Assembly (NCBI RefSeq): GCF_029227915.1
Contig: NC_079886.1
Coordinates: 27,630,501-27,694,500, forward strand
Direction of reading: 5' to 3'
Source of the DNA: Hydractinia symbiolongicarpus
Taxonomy: Eukaryota > Cnidaria > Hydrozoa > Anthoathecata > Hydractiniidae
Length of the DNA stretch: 64,000 nt
The notes under the pieces were generated by a model. That model had not been told where the DNA came from, searched no databases, and saw only the letters and a list, made by a program, of their open reading frames with translations. Of this stretch, positions 37,201 to 49,781 are shown one piece after another. Each line of letters opens with the position of its first letter. Position 1 is the stretch's first letter. The translations under genes were made by a program, and so were the position numbers.

Positions 37201-40200
37201 CTTTCTTTGTATACATTCGACTATACGGCCAAGCCCGGGATTTACGGGAAATCGCGGGTTTTCGTTTGCCGGCGATTAAACTCCTTTTATTCAGCGTCTC
37301 ATCAAAAACGAAATTATTTTTGAAAACTACAAGTCTCATGCGTTTTAGTAGTGAAAAATAATTTAAAGAATCGTTCGGGAAATGAGTTTACTCCCTGCGT
37401 ACTTTCTTTGTATACTTTTGACTACACGAGTCAAGTCTGGGATTTACGGGAAATCGCAGGTTTTCGTTTGCCGGAGATTAAACTCCTTTTATTCAGCGTC
37501 TCATCAAAAATGAAATCATTTTTGAAAACTACAAGTCTCATGCGTCTTAGTGGTAAAAAAATAATTTAAAAAATCGTTCGGGAAATGAGTTTACTTCCTG
37601 GGTACTTTCTTTGTATACATTCGACTATACGGCCAAGCCCGGGATTTACGGGAAATCGCGGGTTTTCGTTTGCCGGCGATTAAACTTCTTTTATTCAGCG
37701 TCTTATCAAAAACGAAATTATTTTTGAAAACTACAAGTCTCATGCGTTTTTGTAGTGAAAAATAATTTAAAGAATCGTTCGGGAAATGAGTTTACTCCCT
37801 GCGTACTTTCTTTGTATACTTTTGACTATACGGGTCAAGTCTGGGATTTACAGGAAATTGCAGGTTTTTGTTTGCCGGCGATTAAACTTCTTTTATTCAG
37901 CGTCCCATCAAAAACGGAATTATTTTTGAAAACTACAAGTCTCATGCGTTTTAGTGGTGAAAAATAATTTAAAGAATCGTTCGGGAAATGAGTTTACACC
38001 CTGCGTACTTTCTTTGTATACTTTTGACTATACGGGCCGAGTCTGGGATTTAGGGGAAATCGCGGGTTTTCGTTTGCCGGAGATTAAACTCCTTTTATTC
38101 AGCGTCTCATCAAAAATGAAATCATTTTTGAAAACTACAAGTCTCATGCGTCTTAGTGGTAAAAAAATAATTTAAAAAATCGTTCGGGAAATGAGTTTAC
38201 TCCCTGGGTACTTTCTTTGTATACATTCGACTATACGGCCAAGCCCGGGATTTACGGGAAATCGCGGGTTTTCGTTTGCCGGCGATTAAACTTCTTTTAT
38301 TCAGCGTCTTATCAAAAACGAAATTATTTTTAAAAACTACAAGTCTCATGCGTTTTAGTAGTGAAAAATAATTTAAAGAATCGTTCGGGAAATGAGTTTA
38401 CTTCCTGCGTACTTTCTTTGTATACTTTTGACTATACGGGTCAAGTCTGGGATTTACAGGAAATCGCAGGTTTTCGTTTGCCGGCGATTAAACTTCTTTT
38501 ATTCAGCGTCTCATCAAAAACGGAATTATTTTTGAAAACTACAAGTCTCATGCGTTTTAGTGGTGAAAAAAATAATTTAAAGAATCGTTCGGGAAATGAG
38601 TTTACACCCTGCGTACTTTCTTTGTATACTTTTGACTATACGGGCCGAGTCTGGGATTTAGGGGAAACCGCGGGTTTTCGTTTGCCGGAGATTAAACGCC
38701 TTTTATTCAGCGTCTCATCAAAAATGAAATCATTTTTGAAAACTACAAGTCTCATGCGTTTTAGTGGTGAAAAAATAATTTAAAGAATCGTTCGGGAAAT
38801 GAGTTTTCTCCCTGGGTACTTTCTTTGTATACTTGTGACTATACGGGCTGAAATCGGGATTTACGGGAAATCGCGGGTTTTCGTTTGCCGGCGATTAAAC
38901 TCCTTTTATTCAGCGTCTCATTAAAAATGAAATCATTTTTGAAAACTACAAGTCTCATGCGTTTTAGTAGTGAAAAATAATTTAAAGAATCGTTCGGGAA
39001 ATGAGTTTACTCCCTGGGTACTTTCTTTGTATACATTCGACTATACGGGCCAAGCCCGGGATTTACGGGAAATCGCGGGTTTTCGTTTGCCGGCGATTAA
39101 ACTTCTTTTATTCAGCGTCTCATTAAAAATGAAATCATTTTTGAAAACTACAAGTCTCATGCGTTTTAGTAGTGAAAAATAATTTAAAGAATCGTTCGGG
39201 AAATGAGTTTACTCCCTGCTTACTTTCTTTGTATACTTTTGACTATACGGGCCGAGTGTGGGATTTAGGGGAAATCGCGGGTTTTCGTTTGCCGGAGATT
39301 AAACTCCTTTTATTCAGCGTCTCATCAAAAATGAAATCATTTTTGAAAACTACAAACTTAGTTGTGAAAATATAATTTAAAGAATCGTTCGGGAAATGAG
39401 TTTACTCCCAGTTTACTTTCTTTGTATACATTCGACTATACGGCCAAGCCCGGGATTTACGGGAAATCGCGGGTTTTCGTTTGCCGGCGATTAAACTCCT
39501 TTTATTCAGCGTCTCATCAAAAACGAAATTATTTTTGAAAACTACAAGTCTCATGCGTTTTAGTAGTGAAAAATAATTTAAAGAATCGTTCGGGAAATGA
39601 GTTTACTCCCTGCGTACTTTCTTTGTATACTTTTGACTACACGAGTCAAGTCTGGGATTTACGGGAAATCGCAGGTTTTCGTTTGCCGGAGATTAAACTC
39701 CTTTTATTCAGCGTCTCATCAAGAATGAAATCGTTTTTAAAAACTACAAGTCTTACGCGTTTTAGTGGTAAAAAATTAATTTAAAAAATCGTTCGGGAAA
39801 TGAGTTTACTCCCAGTTTACTTTCTTTGTATACATTCGACTATACGGCCAAGCCCGGGATTTATGGGAAATCGCGGGTTTTCGTTTGCCGGCGATTAAAC
39901 TTCTTTTATTCAGCGTCTCATCAAAAACGAAATTATTTTTGAAAACTACAAGTCTCATGCGTTTTAGTGGTGAAAAAATAATTTAAAGAATCGTTCGGGA
40001 AATGAGTTTTCTCCCTGGGTACTTTCTTTGTATACTTGTGACTATACGGGCTGAAATCGGGATTTACGGGAAATCGCGGTTTTTCGTTGTCCGGCGATTA
40101 AACTCCTTTTATTCAGCGTCTCATTAAAAATGAAATCATTTTTGAAAACTACAAGTCTCATGCGTTTTAGTAGTGAAAAATAATTTAAAGAATCGTTCGG

Positions 40201-42570
40201 GAAATGAGTTTACTCCCTGGGTACTTTCTTTGTATACATTCGACTATACGGGCCAAGCCCGGGATTTACGGGAAATCGCGGGTTTTCGTTTGCCGGCGAT
40301 TAAACTTCTTTTATTCAGCGTCTCATTAAAAATGAAATCATTTTTGAAAACTACAAGTCTCATGCGTTTTAGAAGTGAAAAATAATTTAAAGAATCGTTC
40401 GGGAAATGAGTTTACTCCCTGCTTACTTTCTTTGTATACTTTTGACTATACGGGCCGAGTGTGGGATTTAGGGGAAATCGCGGGTTTTCGTTTGCCGGAG
40501 ATTAAACTCCTTTTATTCAGCGTCTCATCAAAAATGAAATCATTTTTGAAAACTACAAACTTAGTTGTGAAAATATAATTTAAAGAATCGTTCGGGAAAT
40601 GAGTTTACTCCCAGTTTACTTTCTTTGTATACATTCGACTATACGGCCAAGCCCGGGATTTACGGGAAATCGCGGGTTTTCGTTTGCCGGCGATTAAACT
40701 CCTTTTATTCAGCGTCTCATCAAAAACGAAATTATTTTTGAAAACTACAAGTCTCATGCGTTTTAGTAGTGAAAAATAATTTAAAGAATCGTTCGGGAAA
40801 TGAGTTTACTCCCTGCGTACTTTCTTTGTATACTTTTGACTACACGAGTCAAGTCTGGGATTTACAGGATATCGCAGGTTTTCGTTTGCCGGAGATTAAA
40901 CTCCTTTTATTCAGCGTCTCATCAAGAATGAAATCGTTTTTAAAAACTACAAGTCTTACGCGTTTTAGTGGTAAAAAATTAATTTAAAAAATCGTTCGGG
41001 AAATGAGTTTACTCCCAGTTTACTTTCTTTGTATACATTCGACTATACGGCCAAGCCCGGGATTTATGGGAAATCGCGGGTTTTCGTTTGCCGGCGATTA
41101 AACTTCTTTTATTCAGCGTCTCATCAAAAACGAAATTATTTTTGAAAACTACAAGTCTCATGCGTTTTAGTGGTGAAAAATAATTTAAAGAATCGTTCGG
41201 GGAATGAGTTTACTCCCTGCGTACTTTCTTTGTATACTTTTGACTATACGGGCCGAGTCTGGGATTTAGGGGAAATCGCGGGTTTTCGTTTGCCGGCGAT
41301 TAAACTTCTTTTATTCAGCGTCTCATTAAAAATGAAATCATTTTTGAAAACTACAAGTCTCATGCGTTTTAGAAGTGAAAAATAATTTAAAGAATCGTTC
41401 GGGAAATGAGTTTACTCCCTGCTTACTTTCTTTGTATACTTTTGACTATACGGGCCGAGTGTGGGATTTAGGGGAAATCGCGGGTTTTCGTTTGCCGGAG
41501 ATTAAACTCCTTTTATTCAGCGTCTCATCAAAAATGAAATCATTTTTGAAAACTACAAACTTAGTTGTGAAAATATAATTTAAAGAATCGTTCGGGAAAT
41601 GAGTTTACTCCCAGTTTACTTTCTTTGTATACATTCGACTATACGGCCAAGCCCGGGATTTACGGGAAATCGCGGGTTTTCGTTTGCCGGCGATTAAACT
41701 CCTTTTATTCAGCGTCTCATCAAAAACGAAATTATTTTTGAAAACTACAAGTCTCATGCGTTTTAGTAGTGAAAAATAATTTAAAGAATCGTTCGGGAAA
41801 TGAGTTTACTCCCTGCGTACTTTCTTTGTATACTTTTGACTACACGAGTCAAGTCTGGGATTTACGGGAAATCGCAGGTTTTCGTTTGCCGGAGATTAAA
41901 CTCCTTTTATTCAGCGTCTCATCAAGAATGAAATCGTTTTTAAAAACTACAAGTCTTACGCGTTTTAGTGGTAAAAAATTAATTTAAAAAATCGTTCGGG
42001 AAATGAGTTTACTCCCAGTTTACTTTCTTTGTATACATTCGACTATACGGCCAAGCCCGGGATTTATGGGAAATCGCGGGTTTTCGTTTGCCGGCGATTA
42101 AACTTCTTTTATTCAGCGTCTCATCAAAAACGAAATTATTTTTGAAAACTACAAGTCTCATGCGTTTTAGTGGTGAAAAATAATTTAAAGAATCGTTCGG
42201 GGAATGAGTTTACTCCCTGCGTACTTTCTTTGTATACTTTTGACTATACGGGCCGAGTCTGGGATTTAGGGGAAATCGCGGGTTTTCGTTTGCCGGAGAT
42301 TAAACTCCTTTTATTCAGCGTCTCATCAAGAATGAAATCGGTTTTGGAAACCACAAGTCTTATGCGTTTCAGTGGTAAAAAATTAATTTAAAAAATCGTT
42401 CGGGAAATGAGTTTACTCCCAGGTTACTTTCTTTGCATACATTCGACTATACGGCCAAGCCCGGGATTTACGGGAAATCGCGGGTTTTCGTTTGCCGGCG
42501 ATTAAACTCCTTTTATTCAGCGTCTCATCAAAAACGAAATTATTTTTGAAAACTACAAGTCTCATGCGTT
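31285..42570 (+). repeat. Large segmental duplication, copy 2 (11287 bp)
   Basis: This directly follows copy 1. Its excess of 1822 bp is fully accounted for by an extra eight-monomer block (+1620, near 35.0-36.6 kb), one missing monomer (-202, near 39.2 kb) and two extra monomers (+404, near 40.8-41.2 kb). Outside these the copies are almost identical; an example difference is GAATTGTTCGGGG near 29905 against GAATCGTTCGGGG near 41192. The exact exchange point near 31285 lies inside a monomer shared by both neighbours and cannot be fixed to the base. Confidence 0.9.
33400..36619 (+). repeat. Eight-monomer (1620 bp) tandem duplication inside copy 2
   Basis: About 33400-34999 and 35000-36619 match at a 1620-bp offset (33717/35337, 33916/35536, 34526/36146). 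Both carry a private change, ACTTTATTTG for ACTTTCTTTG (near 34780 and 36400), absent from copy 1 of the large duplication. A recent difference is AACGGAAGT near 36305 against AACGGAATT near 34685. The join is a chimeric monomer near 34998-35075 with GCCGAGTCCGGG. This event postdates the large duplication. Confidence 0.85.
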
Positions 42571-45500
42571 TTAGTAGTGAAAAATAATTTAAAGAATCGT
42601 TCGGGAAATGAGTTTACTCCCTGCGTACTTTCTTTGTATACTTTTGACTACACGGGTCAAGTCTGGGATTTACGGGAAATCGCAGGTTTTCGTTTGCCGG
42701 AGATTAAACTCCTTTTATTCAGCGTCTCATCAAGAATGAAATCGTTTTTGAAAACTACAAGTCTTACGCGTTTTAGTGGTAAAAAATTAATTTAAAAAAT
42801 CGTTCGGGAAATGAGTTTACTCCCAGTTTACTTTCTTTGTATACATTCGACTATACGGCCAAGCCCGGGATTTACGGGAAATCGCGGGTTTTCGTTTGCC
42901 GGCGATTAAACTTCTTTTATTCAGCGTCTCATCAAAAACGAAATTATTTTTGAAAACTACAAGTCTCATGCGTTTTAGTGGTGAAAAATAATTTAAAGAA
43001 TCCTTCGGGAAATGAGTTTACTCCCTGCGTACTTTCTTTGTATACTTTTGACTATACGGGCCGGGTCTGGGATTTAGGGGAAATCGCGGGTTTTCGTTTG
43101 CCGGAGATTAAACTCCTTTTATTCAGCGTCTCATCAAGAATGAAATCGGTTTTGGAAACTACAAGTCTTATGCGTTTCAGTGGTAAAAAATTAATTTAAA
43201 AAATCGTTCGGGAAATGAGTTTACTCCCAGTTTACTTTCTTTGTATACATTCGACTATACGGCCAAGCCCGGGATTTACGGGAAATCGCGGGTTTTCGTT
43301 TGCCGGCGATTAAACTTCTTTTATTCAGCGTCTCATCAAGAATGAAATCGTTTTTGAAAAGTACAAGTCTTACGCGTTTTAGTAGTAAAAAATTAATTTA
43401 AAATATCGTTCGGGAAATGAGTTTACTCCCAGTTTACTTTCTTTGTATACATTCGACTATACGGCCAAGCCCGGGATATACGGGAAATCGCGGGTTTTCG
43501 TTTGCCGGAGAATAAACTCCTTTTATTCAGCGTCTCATCAAGAATGAAATTGTTTTTGAAAACTACAAGTCTTACGCGTTTTAGTGGTAAAAAATTAATT
43601 TAAAAAATCGTTCGGGAAATGAGTTTACTCCCAGTTTACTTTCTTTGTATACATTCGACTATACGGCCAAGCCCGGGATTTACGGGAAATCGCGGGATTT
43701 CGTTTGCCTGCGATTAAACTTCTTTTATTCCGCGTCTCATCAAAAACGAAATTATTTTCGAAAACTACAAGTCTCATGCGTTTTAGTGGTGAAAAATAAT
43801 TTAAAGAATCGTTCGGGAAATGAGTTTACTCCCTGCGTACTTTCTTTGTATACTTTTGACTATACGGGCCGAGTCTGGGATTTAGGGGAAATCGCGGTTT
43901 TTCGTTTGCCGGAGATTAAACTCCTTTTATTCAGCGTCTCATCAAAAATGAAATCATTTTTGAAAACTACAAGTCTCATGCGTTTTAGTGGTGAAAAAGT
44001 AATTTAAAGAATCGTTCGGGAAATGAGTTTTCTCCCTGGGTACTTTCTTTGTATACTTGTGACTATACGGGCCGAAATCGGGATTTACGGGAAATGGCGG
44101 GTTTTCGTTTGCCGGCGATTAAACTCTTTTTATTCAGCGTCTCATCAAAAATGAAATCATTTTTGAAAACTACAAGTCTCATGCGTCTTAGTGGTAAAAA
44201 AATAATTTAAAAAATCGTTCGGGAAATGAGTTTACTCCCTGGGTACTTTCTTTGTATACATTCGACTATACGGGCCAAGCCCGGGATTTACGGGAAATCG
44301 CGGGTTTTCGTTTGCCGGCGATTAAACTTCTTTTATTCAGCGTCTCATTAAAAATGAAATCATTTTTGAAAACTACAAGTCTCATGCGTTTTAGTAGTGA
44401 AAAATAATTTAAAGAATCGTTCGGGAAATGAGTTTACTCCCTCCGTACTTTCTTTGTATACTTTTGACTATACGGGCCGAGTCTGGGATTTAGGGGAAAT
44501 CGCGGTTTTTCGTTTGCCGGAGATTAAACTCCTTTTATTCAGCGTCTCATCAAAAATGAAATCATTTTTGAAAACTACAAGTCTCATGCGTTTTAGTGGT
44601 GAAAAAGTAATTTAAAGAATCGTTCGGGAAATGAGTTTTCTCCCTGGGTACTTTCTTTGTATACTTGTGACTATACGGGCCGAAATCGGGATTTACGGGA
44701 AATGGCGGGTTTTCGTTTGCCGGCGATTAAACTCCTTTTATTCAGCGTCTCATCAAAAATGAAATCATTTTTGAAAACTACAAGTCTCATGCGTCTTAGT
44801 GGTAAAAAAATAATTTAAAAAATCGTTCGGGAAATGAGTTTACTCCCTGGGTACTTTCTTTGTATACATTCGACTATACGGGCCAAGCCCGGGATTTACG
44901 GGAAATCGCGGGTTTTCGTTTGCCGGCGATTAAACTTCTTTTATTCAGCGTCTCATTAAAAATGAAATCATTTTTGAAACTACAAGTCTCATGCGTTTTA
45001 GTAGTGAAAAATAATTTAAAGAATCGTTCGGGAAATGAGTTTACTCCCTCCGTACTTTCTTTGGATACTTTTGACTATACGGGCCGAGTCTGGGATTTAG
45101 GGGAAATCGCGGGTTTTCGTTTGCCGGAGATTAAACTCCTTTTATTCAGCGTCTCATCAAAAATGAAATCATTTTTGAAAACTACAAGTCTCATGCGTTT
45201 TAGTGGTGAAAATATAATTTAAAGAATCGTTCGGGAATTGAGTTTACTCCCAGTTTACTTTCTTTGTATACATTCGACTATACGGCCAAGCCCGGGATTT
45301 ACGGGAAATCGCGGGTTTTCGTTTGCCTGCGATTAAACTTCTTTTATTCAGCGTCTTATCAAAAACGAAATTATTTTTGAAAACTACAAGTCTCATGCAT
45401 TTTAGTAGTGAAAAATAATTTAAAGAATCGTTCGGGAAATGAGTTTACTCCCTGCGTACTTTCTTTGTATACTTTTGACTACACGGGTCAAGTCTGGGAT

Positions 45501-47662
45501 TTACGGGAAATCGCAGGTTTTCGTTTGCCGGAGATTAAACTCCTTTTATTCAGCGTCTCATCAAGAATGAAATCGTTTTTGAAAACTACAAGTCTTACGC
45601 GTTTTAGTGGTAAAAAATTAATTTAAAAAATCGTTCGGGAAATGAGTTTACTCCCAGTTTACTTTCTTTGTATACATTCGACTATACGGCCAAGCCCGGG
45701 ATTTACGGGAAATCGCGGGTTTTCGTTTGCCGGCGATTAAACTTCTTTTTTTCAGCGTCTCATCAAAAACGAAATTATTTTTGAAAACTACAAGTCTCAT
45801 GCGTTTTAGTGGTGAAAAATAATTTAAAGAATCGTTCGGGAAATGAGTTTACTCCCTGCGTACTTTCTTTGTATACTTTTGACTATACGGGCCGAGTCTG
45901 GGATTTAGGGGAAATCGCGGGTTTTCGTTTGCCGGAGATTAAACTCCTTTTATTCAGCGTCTCATCAAGAATGAAATCGTTTTTGGAAACTACAAGTCTT
46001 ATGCGTTTCAGTGGTAAAAAATTAATTTAAAAAATCGTTCGGGAAATGAGTTTACTCCCAGTTTACTTTCTTTCTATACATTCGACTATACGGGTCATGT
46101 CGGGGATTTACGGGAACTCCCGGGTTTTCGTTTGCCGGCGATTAAACTCCTTTTATTCAGCGTCTCATCAAAAATGAAATCATTTTTGAAAACTACAAGT
46201 CTCATGCGTTTTAGTGGTGAAAAATAATTTAAAGAATCGTTCGGGAAATGAGTTTACTCCCTGCGTACTTTCTTTGTATACTTTTGACTATACGGGCCGA
46301 GTCTGGGATTTAGGGGAAATCGCGGGTTTTCGTTTGCCGGAGATTAAACTCCTTTTATTCAGCGTCTCATCAAGAATGAAATCGTTTTTGGAAACTACAA
46401 GTCTTATGCGTTTCAGTGGTAAAAAATTAATTTAAAAAATCGTTCGGGAAATGAGTTTACTCCCAGTTTACTTTCTTTCTATACATTCGACTATACGGGT
46501 CATGTCGGGGATTTACGGGAACTCCCGGGTTTTCGTTTGCCGGCGATTAAACTCCTTTTATTCAGCGTCTCATCAAAAATTAAATCATTTTTGAAAACTA
46601 CAAGTCTCATGCGTTTTAGTGGTGAAAAAATAATTAAAAAAATCGTTCGGAAAATGAGTTTACTCCCTGGGTACTTTCTTTGTATACATTCGACTATACG
46701 GGCCGAGTCTGGGATTTAGGGGAAATCGCGGGTTTTCGTTTGCCGGAGATTAAACTCCTTTTATTCAGCGTCTCATCAAGAATGAAATCGTTTTTGGAAA
46801 CTACAAGTCTTATGCGTTTCAGTGGTAAAAAATTAATTTAAAAAATCGTTCGGGAAATGAGTTTACTCCCAGTTTACTTTCTTTCTATACATTCGACTAT
46901 ACGGGTCATGTCGGGGATTTACGGGAACTCCCGGGTTTTCGTTTGCCGGCGATTAAACTCCTTTTATTCAGCGTCTCATCAAAAATGAAATCATTTTTGA
47001 AGACTACAAGTCTCATGCGTTTTAGTGGTGAAAAAATAATTTAAAAAATCGTTCGGAAAATGAGTTTACTCCCTGGGTACTTTCTTTGTATACATTCGAC
47101 TATAAGGACCGAGTCCGGGATATACGGGAAAGCGCGGGTTTTCGTTTGCCGGCGATTAAACTCCTTTTATTCAGCGTCTCATCAAAAATGAAATCAGTTT
47201 TAAAAACTACAAGTCTCATGCGTTTTAGTGGTAAAAAAATAATTTAAAGAATCGTTCGGGAAATGAGTTTTCTCCCTGGGTACTTTCTTTGTATACTTGT
47301 GACTATACGGGCCGAGTCCGGGATTTACGGAAAATCGCGGGTTTTCGTTTGCCGGCGATTAAACTCCTTTTATTCAGCGTCTCATCAAAAATGAAATCAT
47401 TTTTGAAAACTACAAGTCTCATGCGTCTTAGTGGTAAAAAAATAATTTAAAAAATCGTTCGGGAAATGAGTTTACTCCCTGGGTACTTTCTTTGTATACA
47501 TTCGACTATACGGGCCAAGCCCGTGATTTACGGGAAATCGCGGGTTTTCGTTTGCCGGCGATTAAACTTCTTTTATTCAGCGTCTCATCAAACATGAAAT
47601 CATTTTTGAAAACTACAAGTCTCATGCGTTTTAGTGGTGAAAATATAATTTAAAGAATCGTT
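42571..47662 (+). repeat. Transition block with trimer and dimer duplications
   Basis: Monomers move from core subtypes (GTCTGGGATTTAGGGG) to flank subtypes. A three-monomer offset of about 608 bp links monomers near 43786 and 44397, sharing GCGGTTTTTCG and GAAAAAGTAATTT. A dimer of 405-406 bp is repeated three times: the variant GTCATGTCGGGG occurs at 46094, 46499 and 46905. The last core-type monomer is near 46710, and the first right-flank GGATATACGGGAAAGCGCG monomer is near 47118. Confidence 0.8.
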
Positions 47663-49772
47663 CGGGAAATGAGTTTACTCCCTGCGTACTTTCTTTGTAT
47701 ACTTTTGACCATACGGGCCGGTTCCGGGATTTAGGGGAAATCGCGGGTTTTCGTTTGCCGGAGATTAAACTCCTTTTATTCAGCGTCTCATCAAAAATGA
47801 AATCATTTTTGAAAACTACAAGTCTCATGCGTTTTAGTGGTGAAAAAATAATTTAAAGAATCGTTCGGGAAATGAGTTTACTCCCTGGGTACTTTCTTTG
47901 TATACTTTTGACTATACGGGCCAAGCCCGGGATTTACGAGAAATCGCGAGTTTTCGTTTGCCGGAGATTAAACAACTTTTATTCAGCGTCTCATCAAGAA
48001 TGAAATCGTTTTTAAAAACTACAAGTCTTATGCGTTTTAGTGGTAAAAAATTAATTTAAAAAATCGTTCGGGAAATGAGTTTACTCCCAGTTTACTTTCT
48101 TTGTATACATTCCACTATACGGGTCAAGCCCGGGATTTACAGGAACTCCCGGGTTTTCGTTTGCCGGCGATTAAACTCCTTTTATTCAGCGTCTCATCAA
48201 AAATGTAATCATTTTTGAAAACTACAAGTCTCATGCGTTTTAGTGGTGAAAAAATAATTTAAAGAATCCTTCGGGAAATGAGTTTACTCCCTGGGTACTT
48301 TCTTTGTATACATTCGACTATACGGGACAAGCCCGGGATTTACGGGAAATGGCGGGTTTTCGTTTGCCGGAGATTAAACTCCTTTTATTCAGCGTCTCAT
48401 CAAGAATGAAATCGTTTTTGAAAATTACAAGTCTTATGCGTTTTAGTGGTAAAAAATTAATTTAAAAAATCGTTCGGGAAATGAGTTTACTCCCAGTTTA
48501 CTTTCTTTGTATACATTCGACTATACGGGTCAAGCCCGGGATTTACAGGAACTCCCGGGTTTTCGTTTGCCGGCGATTAAACTCCTTTTATTCAGCGTCT
48601 CATCAAAATTGAAATCATTTTTGAAAAGTACAAGTCTCATGCGTTTTAGTGGTGAAAAAATAATTTAAAGAATCCTTCGGGAAATGAGTTTACTCCCTGG
48701 GTACTTTCTTTGTATACATTCGACTATACGGGCCAAGCCCGGGATTTACGGGAAATCGCGGGTTTTCGTTTGCCGGAGATTAAACTCCTTTTATTCAGCG
48801 TCTCATCAAGAATGAAATCGTTTTAGAAATCTACAAGTCTTATGCGTTTTAGTGGTAAAAAATTAATTTAAAAAATCGTTCGGGAAATGAGTTTACTCCC
48901 AGTTTACTTTCATTGTATACATTCGACTATACGGGTCAAGCCCGGGATTTACAGGAACTCCCGGGTTTTCGTTTGCCGGAGATTAAACTCCTTTTATTCA
49001 GCGTCTTATCAAAAATGAAATCATTTTTGAAAACTACAAGTCTCATGCGTTTTAGTGGTGAAAAAATAATTTAAAGAATCGTTCGGGAAATGAGTTTTCT
49101 CCCTGGGTACTTTCTTTGTATACTTTTGACTATACGGGCCGAGTCCGGGATTTACGGGAAATCGCGGGTTTTCGTTTGCCGGCGATTAAACTCCTTTTAT
49201 TCAGCGTCTCATCAAAAACGAAATCATTTTTGAAAACTACAAGTCTCATGCGTCTTATTGGTGAAAAAATAATTTAAAAAATCGTTCGGGAAATGAGTTT
49301 ACTCCCTGGGTACTTTCTTTGTATACATTCGACTATACGGGCCAAGCCTGGGATTTACGGGAAATCGCGGGTTTTCTTTTGCCGCCGATTAAACTTCTTT
49401 TATTCAGCGTCTCATCAAAAATGAAATCATTTTTGAAAACTGCAAGTCTCATGCGTTTTAGTGGTGAAAATGTAACTTAAAAAATCGTTCGGAAAATGAG
49501 TTTACTCCCTGGGTACTTTCTTTGTATACATTCGACTATACGGCCGAGTCCGGAATATACGGGAAAGCGCGGGTTTTCGTTTGCCGGAGATTAAACTCCT
49601 TTTATTCAGCGTCTCATCAAGAATGAAATCGTTTTTGAAAACTACAAGTCTTATGCGTTTTAGTGGTAAAAAATTAATTTAAAAAATCGTTCAGGAAATG
49701 AGTTTACTCCCAGTTTACTTTCTTTGTATACATTCGACTATACGGGTCAAGCCCGGGATTTACAGGAACTCC
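47663..49772 (+). repeat. 2110-bp duplication, copy 1
   Basis: This matches the following copy at an offset of 2110 bp. The offset is not a whole number of monomers (10 monomers would be about 2030), because the copy ends inside a monomer. Shared private variants include TTTACGAGAAATCGCG, ATGTAATCA and GTGAAAATGTAACTT. Confidence 0.9.
48129..48153. repeat. Alternative GC-rich dyad, perfect 7-bp arms
   Basis: CCCGGGA (48129-48135) and TCCCGGG (48147-48153) are perfect inverted arms around an 11-base loop. This subtype, with TTTACAGGAACTCCCGGG, is common at 47-64 kb. Relative to the common monomer it changes the right arm so that it pairs with the CCCGGGA left arm, restoring a perfect stem by a different route from the one at 23-47. 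Confidence 0.8.
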
Positions 49773-49781
49773 CGGGAAATG
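49701..49781 (+). repeat. Truncated 81-bp monomer at an out-of-register junction
   Basis: AGTTTACTC starts at 49701 and again at 49782, only 81 bp apart instead of about 202. The sequence runs from ACTCCCGGG straight to AAATGAGTTTACTCC, skipping the rest of the monomer. The two parent sequences share only CGGG (49773-49776) at the join. This is the junction between the two 2110-bp copies and the one clear place where array register is broken by recombination. Confidence 0.9.

Noticed and set aside
8667-46719. Dozens of 60-73 codon plus-strand open frames, some extended to 120-173 codons
   Set aside because: Each is the satellite monomer itself read in its most open frame. The monomer length (202-203 bp) is not a multiple of three, so successive copies fall in different frames. 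The longer versions arise from one-base length changes, for example in the A-run before TAATTT near 25263. There is no domain, no start context and no evidence of selection on codons.
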